Below, in pieces: positions 16,218 through 25,120 of a stretch of 33,235 bases of DNA. Origin of the DNA: an uncultured Oscillospiraceae bacterium (GTDB taxonomy: Bacteria > Bacillota > Clostridia > Oscillospirales > Ruminococcaceae); NCBI GenBank assembly GCA_947522735.1, contig CANNTZ010000023.1:1-33235 (forward strand), read 5' to 3'. The position numbers and the translations under genes were made by a program. The first letter of the stretch is position 1, and each line of letters opens with the position of its first letter. The notes beneath the pieces were generated by a model. It did no database searches, was not told the origin of the DNA, and saw only the letters and a program-made list of their open reading frames with translations.

Positions 16218-17996
16218 TTATTCCTCTTTGTTCACGACGGCGATGCCAAGCACCTCAAGGCTTGCGGCGTCAACCTCGGACGGACACTCGGACATGAGCT
16301 CGCTGGCGTTCTGAACCTTCGGGAAGGCGACCACGTCGCGCAGATTGTCCGCCTCGCACATGACCATCGCGAGACGGTCAAGTCCCATTCCGGAGCCGCC
16401 GTGGGGAGGCGAGGCGTAGCGGTAAGCGTCCACGAGGAAGCCGAACTTCGCTTTGATCTCCTCGTCAGTGAGCCCAAGCAGCTCGAACATGCGCTTTTGC
16501 AGCTCTGGGTCGGTGATGCGTATCGAGCCGGAAAGCAGCTCCACGCCGTTGAGCACAAGGTCGTACGCCTTTGCGCGGACGTTCTCCTTGTCGCTTTCGA
16601 GATACGGTATACACTCGTCGAGCGGCATGGTGAACGGGTGGTGCATCGCGTTCCACGTCTGTGCGTCCTCGTCCCACTCGAAGAAGGGGAACTCGGTAAT
16701 CCAGATGAACCTATGACCCTCCGGGATAATTCCAAGCTGCCTTGCAACGGTGAGGCGCAGCGCACCGAGAACCGGCAGCGTGACCTTGTTCCTGTCGGCG
16801 ACGATAAACGCGACGTCGCCCTTCTCGCAGCCAAGCGCGGCCATTATCCTGTCAAGCTCGCCCTCGGCCATGAATTTGCCGAAGGAGCAGCTCGGGACGT
16901 CCTCGACGAAACGTATATACGCAAGGCCCTTCGCGCCGATGCCCTTCATCTGCTCGGTCAGCTTGTCGATCTCCTTGCGGCTCAGCCTGTGCGCGGCGCC
17001 CTTGGCGACGATTCCGCGGACACTCCCGCCGTTCCTCACGGCCCCGGAGAACACCGAAAATCCGCTGTCCTTTACGATATCGGAGATGTCGGTTATCTCC
17101 ATCCCGAAGCGGGCGTCCGGCTTGTCGGAGCCAAAGCGCTCCATCGCGTCGCGATAGGTCATGCGCTCGATGGGCGGCACGTCCTCGTCGAGCAGCTCCT
17201 TGAAGAGCCTGCGAATGAAGCCCTCGTTCATGTCCATGACGTCCTCGCTGTCCACAAAGGACATCTCAAGATCAATCTGGGTAAACTCCGGCTGGCGATC
17301 CGCGCGCAGATCCTCGTCGCGGAAGCAGCGGGCAAGCTGGAAGTAGCGGTCATAGCCCGCTATCATCAGCAGCTGCTTATAAATCTGTGGGGATTGCGGC
17401 AGCGCATAAAACTTGCCGTTGTGTATACGGGAGGGCACAAGATAGTCGCGTGCGCCCTCCGGGGTGGATTTCATCATCATCGGGGTCTCAATCTCGATGA
17501 AGCCGTTCTCATAGTAGTATTCGCGGGCGATGCGGGCGATGTGGTGGCGCATTATGAGGTTGCGCTGCAGCGACGGGCGGCGCAGATCGAGATAGCGGTA
17601 TTTAAGGCGCAGCTCGTCCTTGACGTTGGTGTTGTCCAGAATCTCGAACGGAGGGGTCTGCGCGCGGGAGAGGATGCGCAGCTCGGTTACAAATATCTCG
17701 ATCCTTCCTGTAGGAATATCGTTGTTGACCGATTCGCGGGCGCGCACAATCCCGGCGGCCATGACGACCGTCTCGCTCCTCAGCGACGCCGCCTTGTCAA
17801 ACACCTCGCGGTCCGAGCTGTCGTCAAAGGCGAGCTGTATAATGCCGGTGCGGTCGCGCAGGTCGATGAATATCAGGTTGCCAAGGTCGCGCTGCTTCTG
17901 CACCCAGCCTGCGGCGACGACCCTCGCGCCGGTATCCTTTTCGGAAAACTCTCCGCAGTATTTCGTCCTTTTAAGTCCTGCAATAAGGTCGGGCAT
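16218..17996 (-). CDS. aspS: aspartyl-tRNA synthetase
   Basis: This class II synthetase of 592 residues has the usual bacterial length. The OB-fold anticodon domain covers about 1-105. Motif 2 is RCFRDEDLRADRQPEFTQIDLEMSF near 215-240, the bacterial GAD insertion lies in the middle (about 290-415), and motif 3 with GGSGMGLDRLAM sits near 545. I could not decide whether it also charges tRNA-Asn. ATG is preceded by GGAG with 9 bases spacing. It lies 20 bases after hisS and shares its transcript, a common pairing in Firmicutes. No T-box is seen before it. Confidence 0.97.
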   Translation of the reverse strand: MPDLIAGLKRTKYCGEFSEKDTGARVVAAGWVQKQRDLGNLIFIDLRDRTGIIQLAFDDSSDREVFDKAASLRSETVVMAAGIVRARESVNNDIPTGRIEIFVTELRILSRAQTPPFEILDNTNVKDELRLKYRYLDLRRPSLQRNLIMRHHIARIAREYYYENGFIEIETPMMMKSTPEGARDYLVPSRIHNGKFYALPQSPQIYKQLLMIAGYDRYFQLARCFRDEDLRADRQPEFTQIDLEMSFVDSEDVMDMNEGFIRRLFKELLDEDVPPIERMTYRDAMERFGSDKPDARFGMEITDISDIVKDSGFSVFSGAVRNGGSVRGIVAKGAAHRLSRKEIDKLTEQMKGIGAKGLAYIRFVEDVPSCSFGKFMAEGELDRIMAALGCEKGDVAFIVADRNKVTLPVLGALRLTVARQLGIIPEGHRFIWITEFPFFEWDEDAQTWNAMHHPFTMPLDECIPYLESDKENVRAKAYDLVLNGVELLSGSIRITDPELQKRMFELLGLTDEEIKAKFGFLVDAYRYASPPHGGSGMGLDRLAMVMCEADNLRDVVAFPKVQNASELMSECPSEVDAASLEVLGIAVVNKEE

Positions 17997-18016
17997 ATGT
18001 CACATCTCCATTTATC

Positions 18017-19372
18017 TCAAAGAAATTTTTCCATTCCGGAAAGTATATCCCTCTCGCCCCCGGCAAAGCCCTCGGCAGCGTCTGTGATATCGTCAAGCGA
18101 ATCGTTGAGCGCCCGGTCGTACATGAACTCGCACAGCTTGTCAAGCTCGACCTCGTAGCTATCGCCGGTGTTCATGTTCTTGACGCGGACGACGCCGTTC
18201 ATCTGCTCGATCTCGCCGATGATGCAGCTATATTTCGCGCCGAGCTTGTCGCAGTATTTCATCTGCGCCTTGACGCTCCGGCCCATGACGTCGCCCTCGG
18301 CGCGGAAGCCCTCGGCACGCAGCGCGGCAAGTATGCCTGCGGCGGCGACTGAGGCACTCTCTCCGGCGGAGCCGACATAGATATCGCACCTCTCCGGCTC
18401 CGGGAAGGCGCATCCGGTCTGCTCCATCAGCATAAGGATGCGGTTGAGGCCCATGCCAAAGCCGAGCGACGGCACCGCCGGTCCGCCAAGCGACTCGGAA
18501 AGGCCGTCGTAACGGCCCCCGCCGCAGACGGTTCCCTGAGAGCCGAGCGCGTCGGTGACGAACTCGAAAACGGTGCGGTTGTAGTAGTCGAGCCCACGGA
18601 CTATGCGGGCGTTTTCTACGTATTTGATATCGGTTCTGTCAAGGCGTGCCTTGAGGCCCTCAAAGTGGGCGCGGCAGTCGTCGCAGAGATAGTCGAGCGT
18701 CCTCGGCGCGTTCGCGGCGATCTCCTTGCAGACAGGGCTTTTGCAATCGAGTATGCGCATCGGGTTCTTTTCAAGACGCCCCTTGCAGGTCTCGCAGAGC
18801 CGGTCGCCGTAGCCCTCGAAGTAGGCGCGCAGCGCCTTGTAATATTCGGCGCGGCATTTGGGGCAGCCGATGGAGTTTATTTCGAGGTGGGTATCCTTTA
18901 TGCCAAGGCGGTCGAGTATCGTCTGCACGTAGCAGATGAGCTCCGCGTCGGCGGCGGGGGAGGCGGAGCCGTAAAACTCCGAGCCAAACTGGGTGTGCTC
19001 GCGGTAGCGGCCCATCTGCGGCTTCTCGTATCGGAAACAGCTCACGAAATAGTATACCTTCAGCGGCAGCGCGTCGCCGAGCAGTCCGTGCTCGATGGCG
19101 CTGCGGCACACGCCTGCGGTGCCCTCCGGACGCAGGGTTATCGAGCGCCCGCCCTTATCGTTGAAGGTGTACATCTCCTTTTGGACGACGTCGGTGGTGT
19201 CTCCGACGCCGCGGTTGAACAGCTCGGTGTGCTCGAAGGTCGGCACGCGCATCTCACGGAAACCGAACAGCGAGGCGGCGTCGCGCAGCGTGGCCTCGAT
19301 ATACTGCCACTTGTAGCTCTCGGAGGGGAGCACATCCACTGTGCCCCGCGGAGCCTTGGTCAGAATAGGCAT
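18017..19372 (-). CDS. hisS: histidyl-tRNA synthetase
   Basis: This class II synthetase of 451 residues charges tRNA-His. The N-terminus APRGTVDVLPSES leads into motif 1. Motif 2 is around SCFRYEKPQMGRYREHTQFGSEFYG, the histidine-specific block RGLDYYNRTVFEF is near 275, and motif 3 includes LGFGMGLNRI. The C-terminal anticodon domain (about 345-435) contains GRSVKAQMKYCDKLGAKY. The start at ATG 19372 is supported by AAAGGATG; the frame reaches back 42 bases further but without a better site. aspS follows 20 bases later. No T-box fits in the short leader after the mgsA terminator. Confidence 0.97.
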   Translation of the reverse strand: MPILTKAPRGTVDVLPSESYKWQYIEATLRDAASLFGFREMRVPTFEHTELFNRGVGDTTDVVQKEMYTFNDKGGRSITLRPEGTAGVCRSAIEHGLLGDALPLKVYYFVSCFRYEKPQMGRYREHTQFGSEFYGSASPAADAELICYVQTILDRLGIKDTHLEINSIGCPKCRAEYYKALRAYFEGYGDRLCETCKGRLEKNPMRILDCKSPVCKEIAANAPRTLDYLCDDCRAHFEGLKARLDRTDIKYVENARIVRGLDYYNRTVFEFVTDALGSQGTVCGGGRYDGLSESLGGPAVPSLGFGMGLNRILMLMEQTGCAFPEPERCDIYVGSAGESASVAAAGILAALRAEGFRAEGDVMGRSVKAQMKYCDKLGAKYSCIIGEIEQMNGVVRVKNMNTGDSYEVELDKLCEFMYDRALNDSLDDITDAAEGFAGGERDILSGMEKFL

Positions 19373-19417
19373 AGCGTTACATCCTTTTGCTTTATAATAA
19401 TATAGTGTCTGCAATCC

Positions 19418-19444
19418 AAAAATGGGAACCCGAGACGAGTTCCC
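19418..19444 (-). terminator. predicted terminator after mgsA
   Basis: GGGAAC and GTTCCC (19439-19444 and 19424-19429) form a stem with a nine-base loop, followed on the minus strand by CA and five T residues. It stands 33 bases past the mgsA stop and separates it from hisS. Confidence 0.65.
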
Positions 19445-19476
19445 GAAGAGGCTTTTGTTGTGAAAGGCTCAGGCCT

Positions 19477-19893
19477 TCAGCGGCGATAGCTGTTCTTGGG
19501 GTTGACAAGCTCGCGCCAATCGAGGTCTCCGCGCTCGAGCGAATGGATCAGCGCCTCTGCGGTGGCAATATTGGTGGCGACAGGAATGTTGTAGACGTCG
19601 CAGAGCCTGAGCAGCTCCGCCTGATCGACCTCGTACGCCTTGACGGTCATGGGGTCGCGGAAAAACAGCAGGGTATCTATCTCATTGCAGGCGACGCGCG
19701 CGCCTATCTGCTGATAGCCGCCCTGTCGGCCGCTGAGAAAGCGGACTATCTCAAGGCCGGTCGCCTCGGACACGAGCTTTCCGGTCGTCCCGGTCGCGCA
19801 GAGGTTGTGACGGCTGAGCACGCCGCAGTATGCTATGCAGAACTGGACCATCAGCTCCTTTTTGACGTCGTGCGCGATAAGTGCGATATTCAT
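19477..19893 (-). CDS. mgsA: methylglyoxal synthase family, altered active site
   Basis: Methylglyoxal synthase converts dihydroxyacetone phosphate to methylglyoxal and phosphate, an overflow route from glycolysis. This 138-residue protein has the family frame: IALIAHD at the start, ATGTTGKLVSEATGL near 33-47, QQIGA, LLFFRDP, and NIPVATNIATAEALI. But the GGDQQ block reads GGYQQ (Tyr60), where E. coli has its catalytic Asp71, and the PHDPD block reads AYEVD (Tyr87), where E. coli has His98. The first His-Asp pair and the later Asp90 remain. ATG 19893 has GGAG seven bases upstream; a TTG two codons earlier is less likely. It sits between minD and hisS, recalling the Clostridium minD-minE-rodA-mgsA order. 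Confidence 0.85.
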   Translation of the reverse strand: MNIALIAHDVKKELMVQFCIAYCGVLSRHNLCATGTTGKLVSEATGLEIVRFLSGRQGGYQQIGARVACNEIDTLLFFRDPMTVKAYEVDQAELLRLCDVYNIPVATNIATAEALIHSLERGDLDWRELVNPKNSYRR

Positions 19894-19994
19894 ATTCAAG
19901 CTCCGTTTCTCGGCGATACTGTTTTTGTTAAGGAAGCCCGCCGCATCGCCGCAAGGCAGGTCCGTTTTTTATGTATGTTCCTTCTATTGTCCGC

Positions 19995-20735
19995 TCAAAG
20001 CCGGTTTATCAGCAGCGGGACGCTCTCGCCTGCAAGCCTCATTGCGATATTGCGCGCCGCCTGTCCTCCCGGAGAGCCCGGTGCCGGAGGAGCTCCATGC
20101 TCGCACGCGGCGCGCAGGAGCCTGTCCGCCGGGACCACTCCGAGCAGCTGTGCGTGTATGCGATCCACAACCTCGTCGAAGTCGGCGAAAGCCATCGTTT
20201 TCACGCTCTCCCGATCCGCTTTGTTGAGCACGAGTCTTTTTTTCACGTTGGGATAGCGGTCTATGAGCTGCGACACTCGCTGCGCATCCCTTATCGCCGC
20301 CGATTCCAGCGACGTCACGATAACCGCGATATCCGCCGCGCATACCGCCGAGATAAGGCTTTCGCCCATCCCTGCCGGGCTGTCAAGGATTATGAAGTCG
20401 TAATAAAACCTCAGCCCGTTGCACAGCCTTATCAGATCCGACCGCCTTATGCGGTAGTTTTCGTCGAACGGCGCCGCGATAAGGTGCAGACCGTCCATGT
20501 GGGGGCAGTGGTATATCGCCTTGATCGTCTCGCAGCGCCCGCCGAAGATATCGGAGATATCGAACACTATCCTGTCCTGAAGCCCCAACGGGATATCCAG
20601 CGACCTCAGTCCGGCGTCCGTCTCAAGCAGCAGCGTCCTTTTGCCGCTCGCCGCCAGAAAATATCCCACCGCCGCGCTGAGGGTACTCTTACCGGTGCCG
20701 CCCTTGCCTGAAGTGAACAAGATGATCCTCGACAT
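19995..20735 (-). CDS. minD: MinD/ParA-family ATPase
   Basis: This 246-residue ATPase has the deviant Walker A GKGGTGKST (10-18), with signature lysines 11 and 16, the switch block LETDAGLRSLDIPLGL, and Walker B FIILDSPAG. These are classic MinD features; MinD recruits the division inhibitor MinC to the membrane. The usual C-terminal amphipathic targeting helix is not evident: the protein ends VPLLINRL after a Pro/Gly-rich stretch. No minC or minE is adjacent. AAAGGG stands 9 bases before the ATG, under a clear promoter at 20763-20791. It could be a true MinD or a relative with another cargo. Confidence 0.82.
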   Translation of the reverse strand: MSRIILFTSGKGGTGKSTLSAAVGYFLAASGKRTLLLETDAGLRSLDIPLGLQDRIVFDISDIFGGRCETIKAIYHCPHMDGLHLIAAPFDENYRIRRSDLIRLCNGLRFYYDFIILDSPAGMGESLISAVCAADIAVIVTSLESAAIRDAQRVSQLIDRYPNVKKRLVLNKADRESVKTMAFADFDEVVDRIHAQLLGVVPADRLLRAACEHGAPPAPGSPGGQAARNIAMRLAGESVPLLINRL

Positions 20736-20762
20736 TCATCGACACCCTTTCATTTAACCTAT

Positions 20763-20791
20763 ATTTTAGCATATTTCAGAAAAATATTCAA
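20763..20791 (-). promoter_or_regulatory. promoter of the MinD-like gene
   Basis: On the minus strand TTGAAT (20791-20786), a 17-base spacer and TAAAAT (20768-20763) form a good promoter with TG one base before the -10 (TGCTAAAAT). The start codon lies about 25 bases downstream of the -10. Confidence 0.7.
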
Positions 20792-21181
20792 TATTAATCT
20801 CGGATTTCATAAAGAAAATTTATCAGTTTTTTTGGTCAATATAACGAGGCCCCCAGCTCCTTCGGTTAATTTTTTATTCACAACCGCACCACCCGGCAGA
20901 TATTTTCCGCCTGCATCTCCCAAATCCCATCTTCTTGCGTCCATGCGCCTCATGCGCGCCCTGCATTTTTGTCGCGCTCCGGTTTATTCCCACAGCATGG
21001 CCCTGTGTTTGTGCCGGCGGATCGTCCTGCGCGGGCTGTGGCAGTATCGACTGGGTGCCTCCAGCCGCAAGGGGGTACGTGCAGCGCGGCTCAAGTCCCG
21101 TGAAAATGCCGTCTGCGGCAGGCTCCGCCAAAATATTTCTCTCGCCGCCGCAGGATTAATCACTGTTTACACCTAAACATC
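20792..21181. other. divergent gene-free spacer
   Basis: The left part is AT-rich and carries the MinD promoter region. The rest is GC-rich without a supported gene; frames of 85-114 codons here have Arg/Ala/Pro-rich shadow-like composition and no ribosome site. A small stem TGCCG/CGGCA with a T4 on the minus strand stands at about 21101-21118. Confidence 0.45.
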
Positions 21182-21210
21182 TTGAGAATTGCAGTAATTT
21201 GTGATATTAT
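21182..21210 (+). promoter_or_regulatory. promoter of the YfhO-GT2 operon
   Basis: TTGAGA (21182-21187), a 17-base spacer and TATTAT (21205-21210). Predicted transcription start is near 21217, giving a leader of about 35 bases before the TTG start. Confidence 0.7.
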
Positions 21211-21251
21211 TAGTACATAATAAATATATGCAAACGAAGGGGAGGCTTGTC

Positions 21252-23987
21252 TTGGATTCCGAATATCTGACAATACCCAAAAAGCGGCACTGGGAGGCGT
21301 TTCTCATCGCTTTCGTAATGGCTGCGATATTGTTTATCCCGACGCTGATACTCGGCGACGGACTCTTCACCTATTACGGCGACTACAACGTCCAGCAGAT
21401 ACCGTTCTATCAGCTTGCGCACCGCGCCGTCCGCAGCGGGAGCTTCCTCTGGAACTGGGAGACGGATCTTGGCGCAAACTTCATTGCGTCATACAGCTTT
21501 TATCTGCTGTTCAGCCCGTTCTTCTGGCTGACTCTGCCCTTCCCCAACGCGTGGCTGCCCTATCTCATGGCTCCGCTGTTCATGCTCAAGTTCGGCTGCG
21601 CGTCGCTCACCGCCTATCTCTACCTCAAGCGCTTCGTCGAGGACACGCGCTATGCGGTCATAGGCGGCGTGCTGTATTCCTTCTCCGGCTTCATGATCTA
21701 CAACATCTTCTTCAACCACTTTCACGACGTAGTGGTGTTTTTCCCGCTGCTGCTCGTCGGGCTGGAGAAGCTGCTGACCGAGAACAAGCGCGGGCTTTTT
21801 GCGCTCGCCGTGTTCATCAACGCCATAGTCAACTACTGGTTCTTCATCGGCGAGGTCGTGTTCGTCATCCTATATTTCTGCATCCGCTGCACCGACAAGG
21901 CGGTTGCGTCCGACTTCAAGACGCTCGCCAAAAAGTTCGGGCTTTGCTGGCTGGAGGCGATAATCGGCGTGATGATGGGGCTGGCGGTGCTGTTGCCGTC
22001 CTGCATGGCGCTGCTTGGCAACCCGCGCACCGGCTCCGACAGCCTACTCAGCGGCTGGGATCTCGTCTATCACGCAAGCCCGCAGCGCTATCTCAACATC
22101 ATCTCGGTGTTCTTCTTCCCGCCGGACATGCCAAGCCGCCCCAACTTCTTCCCGGATCACGGCGCGAAGTGGTCGTCTCTCGCGGCGTGGCTGCCGTTCG
22201 TCAGCATGTGCGGCGTCATCGCCTTTCTGCAAAGCACGCGGCACAACTGGCTGCGCAAGATGATAGCCGCCTGCATCGTCTTTGCCTTCTGCCGCGGGCT
22301 GAATTCCGCATTCATCCTGCTCAACGCCTCCTATTACACCCGCTGGTTCTACATGTTCATTCTTATGACCGTGCTTGCGACGGTGATAGCGCTCGAGCGC
22401 AGCTCCAAGGATATCGACGTTGAGCGCGGCACGAAATGGACGGCGTTCATCACCATTGCCATCGCCGCCGTCGTCGGACTGACGCCCGCAAAAACCGACG
22501 ACGGCACGCTCAAGCTCGGACTGATGGAATACGTTCCCGAGTTCTGGAGCTGGGTGCTGATAGCCCTTGGCTCGCTGCTGCTGTTTGCGGTGCTGTTCAA
22601 GAAATTCAAGGGCTCGCAGAGGTTCGCCAAGGTCATGCTCGTGGGCGTGATGCTCGTCGGCGTGATATACAGCACCGTCATCGTCAGCGTTGGACGCGCG
22701 ATATCCAGCACCATCGACGACGTGCTGGACACCGCGATACCCGGCGAAAAAGTCGTCAGCCTCCCGCGCGAGGAGGGGAGCTTTGAGCGCGCCGATTTTT
22801 ACGAGACCCTCGAAAACCTCGGAATGTACTGGTCGATACCGAATATTCGCTGCTTCCACAGCATCGTTCCCGTCTCGGTCATGGAGTTCTATCCCAGCGT
22901 CGGCGTCAAGCGCGACGTATCCTCCAAGCCGGAATACGACCTTTACGAGCTGCGGGCGCTGCTCTCGGTCAAGTGGCTGTTCATCAGCGACACCAACGAC
23001 GAGCAGTCGCCGATGCCCGGCTTCAGCCTCTACGACAACCAGATGGGCATGAACATCTATATCAACGAGAACTACATCCCCATGGGCTTCACCTATGACA
23101 GCTATATCAGCGAGGAGCGCTACAACGAGGTGATGCAGAGCCGCCGGGCCGGTATGCTGCTGCGCGCGATAGTGCTCAGCGACGAGCAGATAGCGCGCCA
23201 TGGAGACGTGCTTGCCGAGCTGCCCGAAAACGCCTCCTATTCCATGAGCTACGACGATTTCGAGAACACCGTCTGGGAGCGCACCCTCGGCAGCGCCTAC
23301 TACTTTGAATACGATAACACCGGCTTCACCTCCCGCATCGAGCTTGAGCAGGAAAATCTCGTCTTTTTCAGCGTCCCATACGAAAAGGGATGGCGCGCCT
23401 ATGTCAACGGCGAGCCCGCCGAGGTGGAGAAGGTCAACGTCGGCTTCATGGCGGTGCGCGTCCCGGCGGGCGATAACGAGATACGCTTTGAATATTTCAC
23501 ACCGGGGCTGAGGCTTGGGCTGCTCGGCGGCGCCGCCGGCACCGCTCTGCTCATCCTCTACGTCTCGCTGCACAACCTCTCACAGCGCCGCCAGCGCATC
23601 CGCCTTGCCGCGGAGGAGCGCAGCAAGCTCCGTGCCACACTCGATTCCCCCGACATCATCCCGTCGGACTACGACGACGGTGACGACAGACTTTTCGACG
23701 GTGGTCTCGGCTATAACGGGCCCGTTTCCTCCGGGGAGAACGAGCTTGAGGACACCGACGTATATATTCCCCGGCAAAAACGCGGCGACAGCGGCTTCAA
23801 GGTGGTCGAGGCCGACGCTCCGCCGGACGTCGCTGCGGACGAGCAGTTCCGTCTGCCGCCGGACACCGAGCTCGCCAACATCCCCGAGATGATGGACATG
23901 CAGCCGCCGGGAGATCCCGACGACGAGCAGCAGCTCTCGGAGGAATACGCCCGCAAATGGATAGATAACGACAAAACACAGCAGTGA
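21252..23987 (+). CDS. YfhO-family polytopic membrane protein (GT-C-like)
   Basis: This 911-residue protein has a dozen or so membrane helices over about residues 15-520, an extracytoplasmic domain (about 540-750), a last helix near 755-775, and a cytoplasmic tail. The YfhO signature GDYNVQQIPFYQLAHRAV lies just after the first helix. In B. subtilis, YfhO adds GlcNAc to lipoteichoic acid using lipid-linked sugar made by CsbB. Here a CsbB-like gene follows directly. The tail of about 130 residues is rich in Asp, Glu, Pro and Gln and looks disordered. The TTG start is fixed by AAGGGGAGG at 21237-21245; upstream in-frame starts lie ahead of that site. Confidence 0.9.
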   Translation: MDSEYLTIPKKRHWEAFLIAFVMAAILFIPTLILGDGLFTYYGDYNVQQIPFYQLAHRAVRSGSFLWNWETDLGANFIASYSFYLLFSPFFWLTLPFPNAWLPYLMAPLFMLKFGCASLTAYLYLKRFVEDTRYAVIGGVLYSFSGFMIYNIFFNHFHDVVVFFPLLLVGLEKLLTENKRGLFALAVFINAIVNYWFFIGEVVFVILYFCIRCTDKAVASDFKTLAKKFGLCWLEAIIGVMMGLAVLLPSCMALLGNPRTGSDSLLSGWDLVYHASPQRYLNIISVFFFPPDMPSRPNFFPDHGAKWSSLAAWLPFVSMCGVIAFLQSTRHNWLRKMIAACIVFAFCRGLNSAFILLNASYYTRWFYMFILMTVLATVIALERSSKDIDVERGTKWTAFITIAIAAVVGLTPAKTDDGTLKLGLMEYVPEFWSWVLIALGSLLLFAVLFKKFKGSQRFAKVMLVGVMLVGVIYSTVIVSVGRAISSTIDDVLDTAIPGEKVVSLPREEGSFERADFYETLENLGMYWSIPNIRCFHSIVPVSVMEFYPSVGVKRDVSSKPEYDLYELRALLSVKWLFISDTNDEQSPMPGFSLYDNQMGMNIYINENYIPMGFTYDSYISEERYNEVMQSRRAGMLLRAIVLSDEQIARHGDVLAELPENASYSMSYDDFENTVWERTLGSAYYFEYDNTGFTSRIELEQENLVFFSVPYEKGWRAYVNGEPAEVEKVNVGFMAVRVPAGDNEIRFEYFTPGLRLGLLGGAAGTALLILYVSLHNLSQRRQRIRLAAEERSKLRATLDSPDIIPSDYDDGDDRLFDGGLGYNGPVSSGENELEDTDVYIPRQKRGDSGFKVVEADAPPDVAADEQFRLPPDTELANIPEMMDMQPPGDPDDEQQLSEEYARKWIDNDKTQQ

Positions 23988-23996
23988 GGAGGGGTC

Positions 23997-24959
23997 ATTA
24001 CGGACACTTTATATCTTGTGGTGCCATGCTATAACGAGGAGGAGGCCCTGCCCATATCCGCCGTCAAGCTCGACGAAAAGCTTGCGGCGCTGACGGCGAA
24101 GGGGGCGGTCTCCGAAAATAGCCGCATCGTTTTAGTTGACGACGGCAGCCGCGACAGGACATGGGATATCATCTCGGAGCTGTGCGCCAAGGAGGGGAGC
24201 CGCTTCTGCGGCGTCAAGCTCTCGCGCAACCGCGGCCACCAGAACGCGCTGCTTGCCGGGCTTGACTTCGCGCGCAGCCGCTGCGACATGGCCGTCTCGC
24301 TCGACGCCGATCTTCAGGACGACATCGACGCCATCGACGGCTTTGTCGAGAAATACCACGAGGGCTGTGACATCGTCTACGGCGTGCGCAGCTCCCGCGC
24401 AACCGACACCGCGTTCAAGCGCGGCACCGCCGGGATGTTCTACAGGTTCATGACGCTGATGGGCGCTGAGGTGGTGGACAACCACGCCGACTACCGCCTG
24501 ATGAGCCGCCGCGCGCTTGATGCGCTGTTTGAGTTTGGCGAGGTCAATCTGTTTCTGCGCGGCATTGTCCCGCAGATCGGCTTCCCCAGCGCAAAGGTAT
24601 ACTACGAGCGCCACGAGCGCGTGGCCGGAAGCTCGAAATATCCGCTTAAAAAGATGCTCGCTTTCGCCTTCGACGGGATAACCTCGTTCAGCGTTAAGCC
24701 GATCCGGTTCATCTGGATTTTCGGCGCGCTCACCGCCGCCCTCAGCGCCCTTGCAATGCTGGTGCTGGCGCTTCTGCTAATCTGGTGCAGCATTCCCGGC
24801 GGCTGGTTCATTGCGCTCACGGTGCTGCTCGCGCTCGGGATAAATCTTGTCGCTGTCGGCGTTGTCGGCGAATACGTGGGCAAGATATATCTCGAGGTCA
24901 AGCGCCGCCCGCGATTCATTGTTGAAAAGACCGTCACCGGTCAACACCCGGAGGAGTAG
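23997..24959 (+). CDS. GT2 polyprenyl-phosphate glycosyltransferase (CsbB/DPM1-like), probable ATT start
   Basis: This 320-residue enzyme transfers a sugar from a nucleotide to polyprenyl phosphate. It has the GT-A motifs DDGSRDRTW and DADLQDDI, the conserved DYRLMSRRAL, the RHERVAGSSKYPLKKM block near residue 205, and two C-terminal membrane helices (about 235-260 and 270-295). The frame is open from the YfhO stop. The first GTG (24018) would remove the first beta strand; homologues begin with TLYLVVPCYNEEE. The only initiation codon at the right place is ATT 23997, four bases after GAGGAGG. ACG 24000 is the alternative. With YfhO, and perhaps the distant GtrA, it forms an envelope glycosylation set. 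Confidence 0.9.
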   Translation: MTDTLYLVVPCYNEEEALPISAVKLDEKLAALTAKGAVSENSRIVLVDDGSRDRTWDIISELCAKEGSRFCGVKLSRNRGHQNALLAGLDFARSRCDMAVSLDADLQDDIDAIDGFVEKYHEGCDIVYGVRSSRATDTAFKRGTAGMFYRFMTLMGAEVVDNHADYRLMSRRALDALFEFGEVNLFLRGIVPQIGFPSAKVYYERHERVAGSSKYPLKKMLAFAFDGITSFSVKPIRFIWIFGALTAALSALAMLVLALLLIWCSIPGGWFIALTVLLALGINLVAVGVVGEYVGKIYLEVKRRPRFIVEKTVTGQHPEE

Positions 24960-25120
24960 CCCCGGCAGGCGTTGCTTGCCGGAATGTCCGCAGCTCGCGC
25001 CAAGGGCGCCTGCGCTATTGATTTCTTCATCCGGTTCACCCTGCGCCGGCCCGGCTTTTCCGCCTTCTTTTCCTCATATGTATTTGTTCGCCTTTGACAA
25101 GCTGCGGTCAGGCTCTGTCA
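24960..25120. other. spacer after the GT2 gene
   Basis: A hairpin CCGGCAGG/CTTGCCGG stands at about 24962-24983, just past the GT2 stop, without a T-run; it may be a weak terminator. I see no gene in the remainder. Confidence 0.4.

Noticed and set aside
16401..18158. 585-codon plus-strand frame
   Set aside because: Antisense shadow of aspS with no ribosome site or family features.
19373..19476. T-box leader before hisS
   Set aside because: Only about 45 bases lie between the mgsA terminator and hisS, too short for a T-box, and no T-box sequence is seen.
20832..21176. 114-codon plus-strand frame in the minD-YfhO spacer
   Set aside because: No ribosome site, Arg/Ala/Pro-rich composition, and a competing frame on the other strand.
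22044..23573. 509-codon minus-strand frame
   Set aside because: Antisense to the YfhO gene; low-complexity His/Ala/Asp composition.
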